Shown here: positions 7,716 to 14,082 of the stretch, piece by piece
Position numbering within the stretch: position 1 is the first letter of the stretch
How the letters are laid out: each line of letters opens with the position of its first letter
Virus record (IMG/VR): IMGVR_UViG_3300017992_000008
Location: 1-35,123 of that record
From: a virus
Direction: 5' to 3' (one strand)
Length of the DNA: 35,123 nucleotides
Position numbers and translations under genes: made by a program
Notes under the pieces: generated by a model
The model's input: the letters and a program-made list of their open reading frames with translations, nothing else
Told to the model about the DNA's origin: nothing
Database searches by the model: none

Positions 7716-8486
7716 TTAGTATCTTGCTATAGCATCATACATTTCTTTCTCAAGAGCCTCTCCAACCTCTTCATTGTATCCATTGGCTAACATCCCAGCT
7801 GTACTTAAAGGAGATGTTTGCTGGCTCTTAATTGCAGATGTCGGCATCGGCTTGCCAGTATTTGCTTCAACTTTCGTTTGATTATGCATATTTACAGGTT
7901 GCTTCTTATCATTATCGATAAATTTTTTAATTAATCTATATGTAGCTTTACCGCGATTATAGAGAGGATCATTGTTTTGAACAGAAGGTTTCAATTCAGG
8001 ATATTGTTTAAGCAATGTTTTTACATTGTCAGCAGTAACAACATTATTGAAATCAGAAAATTCTGTATTAAGTTTAAGCTCTGCAGTCATCTCTTCGCTA
8101 TAATTTCGCCATTGATTTAATTCTTGCTTCATTTGTTGCATTTGCTTAGTAACTTTATTGAAGTCTTTACCTTCAACATAATCGTCATCCTGCAAACCTT
8201 GCTCTTGTGGCTGCTGTTGAGGCGCTAACTGATTTTTAATATTTTGTATATATTGAGCCATCTGATCGCGCTCATACTCAGCTTTAGCTGCACGCTCTGC
8301 CTCACGCTGCTTAGCTTCTCTCAGGTTTTTAACATTCTCTTCAAATGAATTGTTTTTAGGCGCTTCAGACTGAGCAACTGGCTCCTCTGAAACTTGCTGT
8401 GGTTGTTCCTGAACTTGTGGTGTCTCTGCGACAGCTTCTTGTGTAGGCGGTTGTTGTATTGATTGATCCATACTTTCTTCGTTCAT
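7716..8486 (-). CDS. Capsid scaffolding protein, 256 aa
   Basis: The protein is highly charged and low in complexity. It has an N-terminal Gln/Glu/Pro-rich tract (residues 1-45), a long predicted coiled coil (about 48-150, with REAKQREAERAAKAEYERDQ and KQMQQMKQELNQ), a short globular segment (ELKLNTEFSDFN to KPSVQ) and a basic or amphipathic C-terminus. That composition, and the place immediately before the major capsid gene, are the usual signature of phage scaffolds. Its Shine-Dalgarno AGGAG abuts the upstream stop (AGGAGTTAAT before ATG), so it is probably translationally coupled to the 176-residue gene. Confidence 0.75.
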   Translation of the reverse strand: MNEESMDQSIQQPPTQEAVAETPQVQEQPQQVSEEPVAQSEAPKNNSFEENVKNLREAKQREAERAAKAEYERDQMAQYIQNIKNQLAPQQQPQEQGLQDDDYVEGKDFNKVTKQMQQMKQELNQWRNYSEEMTAELKLNTEFSDFNNVVTADNVKTLLKQYPELKPSVQNNDPLYNRGKATYRLIKKFIDNDKKQPVNMHNQTKVEANTGKPMPTSAIKSQQTSPLSTAGMLANGYNEEVGEALEKEMYDAIARY

Positions 8487-8487
8487 A

Positions 8488-9018
8488 TTAACTCCTTGTT
8501 ACTGCATGCACTTGCTTTCGTCCCTTATTATTCTCGCGATATTCTATCTGAGCAAGTTCTCCACTATAATATCTTCTAATATTCTCATATAAATCTTTCT
8601 CATCGTCAGGTATAATTCCAATATTGTATTTATACAGCTCACATAGGTCTATATCAGGAACAACCCATAGATATTCAAGTCTGTCGTCTCCACTATGATA
8701 TTTATATACTGCTTGGTCATAGAACGGCTTAGGACATGATTTTTGAGCTGCAAATATGTTCTTGCGCTTATCAGGAACTATGCGATCCATACAAAATAAT
8801 ACATGTATATAAAAATCCCCATCGAAATGCTTCTTTCCATTCTTTATGCATTCCATTACCTGATCTGGATAATCTTTAAGTTCCTCATCAACCTGATCTT
8901 GTGCACAATGTGTATTATATTTACGTTTAGATTCTAAAAGCAAAGATTTGGATCCAATAGTTTGATCGCAATCTTCTTTTAACTTCGTATATCTCACCCA
9001 TCCTTTATATTTTTGCAT
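8488..9018 (-). CDS. Unknown protein co-transcribed with scaffold, 176 aa
   Basis: I chose the ATG at 9018 because AAAGGAAG lies just upstream; the open frame extends further, to 9177, but that part overlaps the divergent plus-strand gene. The protein is charged, with a Cys/His/Asp-containing middle (CIKNGKKHFDGDFYIHVLFC, then MDRIVPDKRKNIF) and a DIDLCELYKYN segment. No motif I can assign to an enzyme is clear. It is the first gene of the leftward head-gene run and ends two bases from the scaffold start. An accessory head-assembly or regulatory role is a guess from position only. Confidence 0.5.
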   Translation of the reverse strand: MQKYKGWVRYTKLKEDCDQTIGSKSLLLESKRKYNTHCAQDQVDEELKDYPDQVMECIKNGKKHFDGDFYIHVLFCMDRIVPDKRKNIFAAQKSCPKPFYDQAVYKYHSGDDRLEYLWVVPDIDLCELYKYNIGIIPDDEKDLYENIRRYYSGELAQIEYRENNKGRKQVHAVTRS

Positions 9019-9035
9019 ACAACTTCCTTTATATT

Positions 9036-9044
9036 TGCTATAAT
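9036..9044 (+). promoter_or_regulatory. Extended -10 promoter for the plus-strand island
   Basis: TGCTATAAT begins at 9036, giving an extended -10 (TG, one base, TATAAT) about 40 bases upstream of the ATG at 9086, which has a strong GGAGG. No good -35 is needed for this class. It overlaps the promoter-like sequence of the divergent minus gene, so the two directions may compete. Confidence 0.55.
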
Positions 9045-9069
9045 ATAATTGACATATTAATAATCTAAA
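9040..9069 (-). promoter_or_regulatory. Possible promoter for the 176-aa/scaffold operon
   Basis: On the minus strand TTTAGA (9069-9064) and TATTAT (9045-9040) are separated by 18 bases, upstream of the ATG at 9018. The match is fair, and the site overlaps the plus-strand -10. Confidence 0.35.
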
Positions 9070-9085
9070 CTCGGAGGTAATTAAT

Positions 9086-9352
9086 ATGAAGGCAATAAAT
9101 GCCATTCTATTATTAACATTGTTCTCTTCTCTTACAATATGTCCAACTAACAAATATAAGAAGTTGCGGGTCTCCAAAAGATCTAGAGTTACTAAACAAG
9201 AAGAGAGGTTTTATAACAGAGACAACAAGAAGGCCAAAGTTTGTACACCAGAGGTAATAAATCTTACAGCAAAGATAGTGTCTTCTTTGATTCAAGGTGG
9301 CGCAATAATAATGGGAGCCGTTCTTAGAGCTGTTATAGACAACAACGATTAG
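9086..9352 (+). CDS. Small secreted or membrane protein of unknown function, 88 aa
   Basis: Residues 1-20 (MKAINAILLLTLFSSLTICP) look like a signal peptide or N-terminal anchor, though the Cys lacks a standard lipobox. A strongly basic middle follows (KKLRVSKRSRVTKQEERFYN), then a hydrophobic, Gly-containing C-terminal helix (about 58-84: LTAKIVSSLIQGGAIIMGAV). GGAGG at 9073-9077 supports the start. It opens the plus-strand island of small genes. Two hydrophobic segments flanking a basic loop could suit a holin-like or host-envelope protein, but nothing identifies it. Confidence 0.5.
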   Translation: MKAINAILLLTLFSSLTICPTNKYKKLRVSKRSRVTKQEERFYNRDNKKAKVCTPEVINLTAKIVSSLIQGGAIIMGAVLRAVIDNND

Positions 9353-9366
9353 TGTTTCGTGTAATT

Positions 9367-9388
9367 GGCCCGGTGAAATATCTGGGCC
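9367..9388 (+). terminator. GC-rich hairpin after the 88-aa gene
   Basis: GGCCCGG and CTGGGCC form a 7-bp stem (one G-U in RNA) with an 8-base loop, 15 bases past the stop. There is no real U-tract, so it is a weak terminator or an insulating element ahead of the next promoter at 9404. Confidence 0.4.
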
Positions 9389-9403
9389 GCTTAATTATAT
9401 AGC

Positions 9404-9432
9404 TTGACACAATATACACTATGTGCTATTAT
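9404..9432 (+). promoter_or_regulatory. Strong sigma70 promoter of the plus-strand island
   Basis: TTGACA (9404-9409), a 17-base spacer and TATTAT (9427-9432) make a near-consensus promoter. The first downstream gene with a ribosome site starts at 9470, and seven more-or-less overlapping genes follow in the same direction. Confidence 0.8.
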
Positions 9433-9469
9433 ATAGTATATAAGGGGATACAAGCCTTAAAGGATATTA

Positions 9470-9649
9470 ATGGTTATAATAATGTGTATATTTGGGTTTC
9501 TAACGTTGTTAATAATGGCGCTATGTAAGGCTGTATTAGCAATATCTGGTTCGGAGCACAAACGCAAATTAGAGATTGCCAGGGCGAGTAGGTGTTGCAA
9601 TTGTTGTAGGAGAAAAGATGAGATTAAACAAACGTCAAAAGATTATTGA
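9470..9649 (+). CDS. Small membrane protein with Cys-rich tail, 59 aa
   Basis: The ATG at 9470 follows AAAGGA by five bases and is the first start after the strong promoter. Residues 1-26 form one hydrophobic helix (MVIIMCIFGFLTLLIMALCK). The cytoplasmic-type tail is basic and carries a Cys cluster (RCCNCCRRKD, about residues 41-50), which could bind metal or form disulphides. It ends with TGA at 9649, inside the next gene, which starts at 9618, so translation is probably coupled. The function is unknown. Single-helix proteins of this size can be holin or superinfection-exclusion factors, but there is no direct evidence. Confidence 0.5.
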   Translation: MVIIMCIFGFLTLLIMALCKAVLAISGSEHKRKLEIARASRCCNCCRRKDEIKQTSKDY

Positions 9650-9860
9650 AGAATTGATGAGGTCATGTCTTTCTAATCAGGATAAAAAAACCATATTATT
9701 AATATTTAAAAATAAGAAGATAGATGCTGCTGTAGATCTTATAAATAACCCATCAAATATATCTGGCGATACAATTGATAGTATTGCAAAGACTATAGAT
9801 TATATTAGTGAGAAGCTATATAAATTAGACAAATATAAGATTATGACAAAGGATTTTTAG
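9618..9860 (+). CDS. Small helical protein of unknown function, 80 aa
   Basis: I chose ATG 9618, preceded by AGGAG at five bases; a TTG further upstream keeps the frame open but has no ribosome site. The protein is Lys/Ile/Asp-rich and probably all-helical (KRQKIIEELMRSC, then KKIDAAVDLINN, then SIAKTIDYISEKLYKLD). It overlaps the previous gene by 32 bases and its TAG shares a base with the GTG start of the next gene. The pattern suggests a small helical-bundle regulator or inhibitor, but I do not recognise a family. Confidence 0.5.
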   Translation: MRLNKRQKIIEELMRSCLSNQDKKTILLIFKNKKIDAAVDLINNPSNISGDTIDSIAKTIDYISEKLYKLDKYKIMTKDF

Positions 9861-10117
9861 TGATAAATAAAGCATTATTTGCTTCATTACTACTTTTCTC
9901 GACACTCGGGGGCATGAAGAAGGTCCCCGAGTGTCGAGATAAAGATTTCGAAGCTATAAGAACACAGATTAGGGAGCTCAATAGATTTGAGGCCATCCTA
10001 CGACTCAGGAGAGACATTAAAAAACAAATCTTAGAGAGCGAAGAAAATATGAAGAAATTTTTCAAAGAAGAGATTAAACGAAGAATCAATAAGGATAAAG
10101 ATGAACATAACATTTGA
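9860..10117 (+). CDS. Small protein with N-terminal signal/anchor and coiled coil, 85 aa
   Basis: The start is GTG at 9860 in a TAGTG overlap with the upstream stop. Residues 1-17 are hydrophobic (INKALFASLLLFSTLGG). After a short Lys/Pro/Cys linker, residues 27-80 form a charged helix or coiled coil (FEAILRLRRDIKKQILESEE). An N-terminal anchor plus coiled coil is the layout of inner-membrane spanins, but other roles fit equally well. An unusually strong hairpin (9897-9939) lies in its coding sequence just after the hydrophobic segment, and its loop contains an in-frame ATG (Met at about residue 19) that could start a shorter soluble form. Confidence 0.5.
   Translation: MINKALFASLLLFSTLGGMKKVPECRDKDFEAIRTQIRELNRFEAILRLRRDIKKQILESEENMKKFFKEEIKRRINKDKDEHNI
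9897..9939 (+). other. Near-perfect 17-bp hairpin inside a coding sequence
   Basis: Arms 9897-9911 and 9925-9939 are perfect 15-base inverted repeats (core CTCGACACTCGGGG). A G-U and a C-G pair extend the stem to 17 bp around a nine-base loop that contains ATG. It is not followed by a U-tract. It lies inside the 85-residue gene, about 37 bases from its GTG start, so it should affect translation or serve as a DNA- or RNA-binding site. Confidence 0.75.
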
Positions 10118-10433
10118 AGATCTTTCGGCTAAAGGCAAAGAAATAATTTGGGACGTAAAGAAGCAAGATGATGATAACTATGAGGTTACTGTTACATTTG
10201 ATCACGATGCAAATAAATCACTTATTCTCCATGCGGTCCCTGGTAAATATGTTACAGAAGATGGGGCCGCATATAAAGATAGAAAACTTACTGAGGAAGA
10301 ATCGCTAAAGCTTGTAGATCTAAGAGTAAAAACATGGCTAGAACAGCTACAACAGGCTGTATTTACAACAAAATTCTATGGCGGTAATATCAATGGATTT
10401 ATAAGTTCAGGGGAAGTTAATGGAAAGTCGTAA
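10101..10433 (+). CDS. Unknown acidic protein, 110 aa
   Basis: AAGGAT precedes the ATG at 10101, and the gene overlaps the previous one by 17 bases. The N-terminal half shows beta strands (EIIWDVKKQDDDNYEVTVTF, then HDANKSLILHAVPGKYV). The C-terminal half is helical (ESLKLVDLRVKTWLEQLQQA) with a Gly-rich tail (FYGGNINGFISSGEVNG). It has no signal peptide, membrane segment or Cys. I cannot assign a family. It shares the dense, overlapping arrangement of the island, which implies a common transcript from 9404. Confidence 0.5.
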   Translation: MNITFEDLSAKGKEIIWDVKKQDDDNYEVTVTFDHDANKSLILHAVPGKYVTEDGAAYKDRKLTEEESLKLVDLRVKTWLEQLQQAVFTTKFYGGNINGFISSGEVNGKS

Positions 10434-10713
10434 AGCTGAAGACATTCTACATGAGGTAATCGTTAAGGCTATAAAGATGAACACTCAAACTAGAATCAAT
10501 AAAGATCTAGATAATCAAGTAAAAGCAGTACATTCAGCAACAGTGATGTCTATTCTTGAGCCAGCATTTGATTACATGGTAAATACCGGTGATGAAGGGC
10601 TGGAAAAGATCGTTGAAGTATACAAGCAAGAGCTAAAGTATTTTCACGAGTGTGGACTTTTAACACATGGAGAACTAGAGGAAGCAGATGCGAAAGATAA
10701 CAGTAGTTCTTAG
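10420..10713 (+). CDS. Unknown helical protein, 97 aa
   Basis: The ATG at 10420 overlaps the previous gene by 14 bases, with GGGGA shortly upstream. The protein is charged and mostly helical (AEDILHEVIVKAIKMNTQTR; ILEPAFDYMVNTGDEGLEKI), with a helical continuation that carries a single Cys at about residue 79. The acidic C-terminus (LEEADAKDNSSS) overlaps the start of the next gene. No domain is recognisable. By context it belongs to the same co-translated set of small cytoplasmic proteins. Confidence 0.5.
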   Translation: MESRKAEDILHEVIVKAIKMNTQTRINKDLDNQVKAVHSATVMSILEPAFDYMVNTGDEGLEKIVEVYKQELKYFHECGLLTHGELEEADAKDNSSS

Positions 10714-10873
10714 AGATGAAACTCTTGAAAGGTTTGAATATATACTTAAGTCTCGTGCTGAGCGTGATGGATGGCAAAGAATACCAAGTTACAAGGAGAT
10801 TATGGTAGAAGCCATGCAACTACTTTACAGGAAGGAACGATATGGACAAGATCAAGAAGATGGTGGGACTTGA
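10688..10873 (+). CDS. Small ribbon-helix-helix-like protein, 61 aa
   Basis: The start (MRKITVVLRDETLERFEYIL) gives a short beta strand followed by a helix. A turn and a second helix (YKEIMVEAMQLLYRKERYG) follow. Strand-helix-helix in about 50 residues, with alternating polar and hydrophobic residues in the strand, is the Arc/MetJ/CopG layout of dimeric DNA-binding repressors. GAGG lies about 10 bases upstream of the start, inside the previous gene. If correct, it is the most likely regulator of the island or of the divergent scaffold operon. The fold call rests on pattern only. Confidence 0.4.
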   Translation: MRKITVVLRDETLERFEYILKSRAERDGWQRIPSYKEIMVEAMQLLYRKERYGQDQEDGGT

Positions 10874-11153
10874 TAGAGAGAGTGCATTACTACTTAAGAA
10901 CCAACAGATAAAAGTAAGACAAGAGATTGACGATCACAGCAAAAGACTATTATCTATGTGCTTCGAGAATGCTCTAATATTATTCTATGATACTGTTGAT
11001 AAGCGATTAGATCCTAAGACGGGTGAGATTACTAAAAGACAGACTATATATCTTTCTCCTAGATCTAACGGAAAATTCAATGAACTAGCATTTAGATACA
11101 ATTATACTATGCAAGATCTTGCCAATCTGGTTATTAAAAATATTTATGGGTAA
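10842..11153 (+). CDS. Unknown protein closing the plus-strand island, 103 aa
   Basis: The ATG at 10842 overlaps the end of the previous gene by 32 bases. The protein has a helical first half (ESALLLKNQQIKVRQEIDDH, one Cys in LLSMCFENALILFYD), a short acidic-basic link (DPKTGEITKRQTIYLSPRSN) and a C-terminal helix (FRYNYTMQDLANLVIKNIYG). The link and following segment recall small phage proteins with a helix-turn-helix-like end, but I do not recognise a family. It ends the island; the next gene is on the opposite strand beyond a hairpin at 11184-11204. Confidence 0.5.
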   Translation: MDKIKKMVGLDRESALLLKNQQIKVRQEIDDHSKRLLSMCFENALILFYDTVDKRLDPKTGEITKRQTIYLSPRSNGKFNELAFRYNYTMQDLANLVIKNIYG

Positions 11154-11183
11154 CTATCCCTCAATACACCTAACTCATAAAAG

Positions 11184-11204
11184 TAGGGTGGCAATGCCAC
11201 CCTA
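11184..11204 (-). terminator. Convergent-junction hairpin
   Basis: TAGGGTGGC and GCCACCCTA form a perfect 9-bp stem with a 3-base loop, between the end of the plus-strand island and the end of the 32-residue minus gene. On the minus strand the stem is followed by ACTTTTATG, a short U-tract. It could stop transcription from both sides. Confidence 0.6.
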
Positions 11205-11216
11205 TAAAGCAGACCA

Positions 11217-11315
11217 TTAGGTCTTCTTCTTTCTTTTCTTTGGTTTCTGAACAGCCCCCAGGATACTTTCTGCAATCTGTGTTGCTTTACCCTTAGGCCG
11301 CATTGACGCAGGCAT
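11217..11315 (-). CDS. Very small basic protein, 32 aa (tentative)
   Basis: The ATG at 11315 lies eight bases after the stop of the 78-residue gene. The product reads MPASMRPKGKATQIAESILG and ends in a Lys/Arg tail (KPKKRKKKT). The Shine-Dalgarno is weak (AGGT). Strong charge bias, the stop just before a terminator-like hairpin and tight spacing favour a real gene, but with 32 codons chance cannot be excluded. Possible roles are DNA or capsid binding. Confidence 0.35.
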   Translation of the reverse strand: MPASMRPKGKATQIAESILGAVQKPKKRKKKT

Positions 11316-11322
11316 AACAGAC

Positions 11323-11559
11323 CTAGTAAGGACCGTAACTATCAGATCCTTCACCTTTCTTACCAACATCATTAGCCATAGGAAGAGACATTTCCATGAA
11401 TTGTCCTGGAATAACTCCCTTCTGAGCTTTCACCATATTCCAATATTTGCCTTGATCCATATCAGAATTATAGCGTCCTGCGAATGGCTCATAATATCCT
11501 GAGTCATATGTTTCGAACTTTTGGTACGATTTGCCCATACCTTTAGATTTCTTAGGCAT
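11323..11559 (-). CDS. Small Tyr/Gly-rich protein downstream of portal, 78 aa
   Basis: The protein starts with a basic stretch (MPKKSKGMGKSYQKF), then is rich in Tyr, Gly and Asp (ETYDSGYYEPFAGRYNSD; GKKGEGSDSYGPY). It has little hydrophobic core and is probably partly disordered. GGAGT precedes the ATG. Its place between portal and the plus-strand island suggests a minor virion protein. No family is recognised. Confidence 0.5.
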   Translation of the reverse strand: MPKKSKGMGKSYQKFETYDSGYYEPFAGRYNSDMDQGKYWNMVKAQKGVIPGQFMEMSLPMANDVGKKGEGSDSYGPY

Positions 11560-11614
11560 AACCTTACTCCTATATATAGTAGTTAAAATATTAATATTTC
11601 AATCTTTCTTTTCC

Positions 11615-11649
11615 AAGAGTAGATGGCCATAATAAGACCACCCACTCTT
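11615..11649 (-). terminator. 14-bp junction hairpin after the portal gene
   Basis: Arms 11615-11628 and 11636-11649 pair completely over 14 bp in minus-strand RNA, three of the pairs being G-U; the plus-strand RNA would carry mismatches at those sites. The loop has seven bases. It lies 14 bases past the portal stop. There is no U-tract downstream, which argues for a processing or stability element or a non-canonical terminator. Confidence 0.6.
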
Positions 11650-11662
11650 AAGAGGAGAATCT

Positions 11663-13780
11663 CTATACTAACTCTTGTTGGAACATCTGCTCATCAGGTT
11701 GTAACATCTCTTCCTGAAATGCCTGCTCCTCTGGCATCTCAGGTTGCGCTATAGGCTCATTGGCCATCTCTTGATTGAGCAACTCATCTTCAAGCGGCAC
11801 TTCTTTGGCAGCATCCTCACGCTCAGCCTGTATTATCTGCATTAATTCCATAAGCTCATCAATCTTATTTGGATCTGATTGCTCAAGATCTTTAAGAACT
11901 TTAATAGCCTCTAGATTTGTTTCTTGCTCCTTGCGTGCAGTGTCCATAGCTTCGTTAATCATGTCAAACTTATCTTTATCTACCTCGCTATCACGAGTTT
12001 TTGCCAATGCTTGGTCAGCTTCAGCCTTAGCATTCATCATATTCATCGTAGCTTGTTGCTCAGCCATTGCAGCCTGTGCTTGTTGCTGTTGCATCTGTGC
12101 AACTTCTTGTTTCTGCTGATCTATAGCCTGTAATAACTCATCCTTGTTTTGTATATTAGCTGCATTGATCATAGCAGAATCTGGAATCTCAATACCAAGC
12201 TCCTTGAGAACCACAAGCTCCGTAAATGCTTGTTGACGTTGTGTCGCCGTATCGAATCCTTCTTCAATTGCAATATCATACTTAGCAAACTTCTTACTAT
12301 AGAACTCTTGTGTCGGTTCTTCACCTATAATTCGACGAACTTTACCCGGTGTATAATTATTCTGAATTACTTTTACAATAACCTCACCTAGTAATTTTTG
12401 TGAGTGGTCCAGCTGATCAAATAAAGTTTGTTGTTGAATAAGGGCCCAGCCATGACGTTGTTTTGCAAGTGCGGCTGATTTAAAGTCATCAGCTACACCT
12501 AAAAGCTCCTCGCTGGCACCAGATATCTCTTGGAATTCTCTCCCGAGGGCCTCAGTAAGCTGTGGCCATGAGCTTGGAATCTCATTCTGTGGTATAGGTA
12601 CAAAATCACCCATATCTGCATTCTTCTTAAGTCGTATCATGCGCCCCTGACCAGTCTTCATTGGTGCATCAGGATCTACAAGTGAGGATTCTTTATATAT
12701 ATAGCCATTAGTTGCAACTGATTCTGCATAATCAAGCTCTATAATCTTTCTTCTATTATATAGATATTGAGTATCCCTCAAACCTCGCACAATCCCCTGG
12801 ATTCTTAGTGGAAAATTATATACATCTGGATCAAAATACCCAAATACCGGTACGAATGGATACGTATCTATACCTAATGGATTAACATCGTCGTATACTA
12901 CAGATCCATTAACAAGTAATGCTAGCTTAACTGTTGGAACGTTCGTATCTATCACCTTAACTTGTGGATACATAGATAAAAACTCTCTAAGAGCTTCATC
13001 ACTACCCGTCCACTCCAACGTCTCTCCTAAATTGACATCAACTAAAAGTTTTTGCTTACGATAGTCCCTATAATAAAACTCGTCATATGCTAGTAAATTC
13101 TTATTTAGAAGTTCATTCTCTGGAAGATAAGGGAACTTACCATCATTATAATAAGATGTCATAGGCTCTATTATTTCTTTCTTATCAGGTATCAATGATA
13201 TTACCGCATCCTTGGTTAAGAATGATCGCTTCCACATTGCATTGCAATCAGATAAATCTCGCTTTCTGAAGTATGGATCCATAATGAAACTATTATAACT
13301 ACAGTTATCTACCCTGATATCACCAGATATAGGATCATTTCTGTAGTCAACCCACACCTGCATAAGATTCATACCTGTAACCATAGCGCCATTATACGCT
13401 TCTGATACTACATCTAATATATTAGCATTGCGTGTAGCAGAAGATAGAAGCTTTGTAAGTTGATCTGCAGTTGATTGATCACTATTCTCTACAGGAGTCG
13501 CCTTCATAGACTTGCGAGTCCTACGTTGATATCCAGAGAGGAGATTAGTTATTCGCCTAATATGATTAAAACTAAAGTTTTTTCTCGTTCTTATAGGGAC
13601 ACTATACAATTCACTCCATAAGGTCTGGTCGCCAGCGTTAAACCTAGCGTCAATACTAGCCTCATGCCAATACGTCTGGTTTACCATCATAGCATCATTG
13701 TAGAATGTCTCGACCATCTCTCTTATGGCAGCATCTCCACTGTTGAATGTCATAATGTTGCCCTGAGGAAATAAAGCCAT
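11663..13780 (-). CDS. Portal protein, P22 type, 705 aa
   Basis: The protein forms the dodecameric ring at the head vertex through which DNA is packaged and ejected. The N-terminal region (about 40-120: WHEASIDARFNAGDQTLWSE, then RITNLLSGYQRRTRKSMKAT) matches the start of P22-type portals. The core continues with DPYFRKRDLSDCNAMWKRS, FPYLPENELL, PFVPVFGYFDPDVY and GIVRGLRDTQYLYNRRKIIE, then EISGASEELLG (around 430) as in this family. The C-terminal 150 residues are a long Gln/Glu/Ala coiled coil, consistent with a portal barrel. Length is close to the P22 portal (725). GGAGT precedes the ATG. It is separated from TerL by a nuclease gene and a structured gap. Confidence 0.85.
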   Translation of the reverse strand: MALFPQGNIMTFNSGDAAIREMVETFYNDAMMVNQTYWHEASIDARFNAGDQTLWSELYSVPIRTRKNFSFNHIRRITNLLSGYQRRTRKSMKATPVENSDQSTADQLTKLLSSATRNANILDVVSEAYNGAMVTGMNLMQVWVDYRNDPISGDIRVDNCSYNSFIMDPYFRKRDLSDCNAMWKRSFLTKDAVISLIPDKKEIIEPMTSYYNDGKFPYLPENELLNKNLLAYDEFYYRDYRKQKLLVDVNLGETLEWTGSDEALREFLSMYPQVKVIDTNVPTVKLALLVNGSVVYDDVNPLGIDTYPFVPVFGYFDPDVYNFPLRIQGIVRGLRDTQYLYNRRKIIELDYAESVATNGYIYKESSLVDPDAPMKTGQGRMIRLKKNADMGDFVPIPQNEIPSSWPQLTEALGREFQEISGASEELLGVADDFKSAALAKQRHGWALIQQQTLFDQLDHSQKLLGEVIVKVIQNNYTPGKVRRIIGEEPTQEFYSKKFAKYDIAIEEGFDTATQRQQAFTELVVLKELGIEIPDSAMINAANIQNKDELLQAIDQQKQEVAQMQQQQAQAAMAEQQATMNMMNAKAEADQALAKTRDSEVDKDKFDMINEAMDTARKEQETNLEAIKVLKDLEQSDPNKIDELMELMQIIQAEREDAAKEVPLEDELLNQEMANEPIAQPEMPEEQAFQEEMLQPDEQMFQQELV

Positions 13781-14082
13781 TAAACTACTCCTATCTAATT
13801 AATTTCCATATACACAATATAAGACTAAAACAAATAAAAATTTAAGTGATGGTAAATCTTGACAGACAACGTCAAGCAAAAATAAAAACCTTCTTACCAG
13901 ATAACGACAACGCAGGCCCTCCGAAGAGAGCCCACTAACAATGAAAAGAAGAAATGTGCAGGTAGAAACTTCAAATTTCCATGATTTTTGCATGTTGCCC
14001 CCGCAAATATCAAGTAACCATTAACATAAAAAACGAATCCAAACATTTATCAAAAAATAACACACAACGCGGGGGCAAATCT
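13781..14082 (-). ncRNA. Structured non-coding gap between nuclease and portal genes (candidate RNA)
   Basis: This stretch of about 300 bases has no convincing gene, only a hydrophobic, Cys/Phe/Leu-rich frame of 64 codons without a typical ribosome site. It holds a perfect 10-bp GC-rich inverted repeat (TTGCCCCCGC at 13995-14004 with GCGGGGGCAA at 14069-14078), a 7-bp hairpin closed by a UUCG tetraloop in minus-strand RNA (13915-13932), and a 6-bp hairpin (CTTGAC/GTCAAG, 13858-13876). This could be a leader, a terminator set or a free-standing RNA. Confidence 0.4.

Noticed and set aside
9576-9617. Upstream TTG start for the 80-aa gene
   Set aside because: There is no Shine-Dalgarno there, whereas the ATG at 9618 has AGGAG at the right distance.
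13799-13993. A 64-codon minus-strand frame in the gap before the portal gene
   Set aside because: It has no proper ribosome site. Its product is a Phe/Leu/Cys-rich chain typical of chance translation of T-rich DNA, and it overlaps the UUCG hairpin and one arm of the long inverted repeat.
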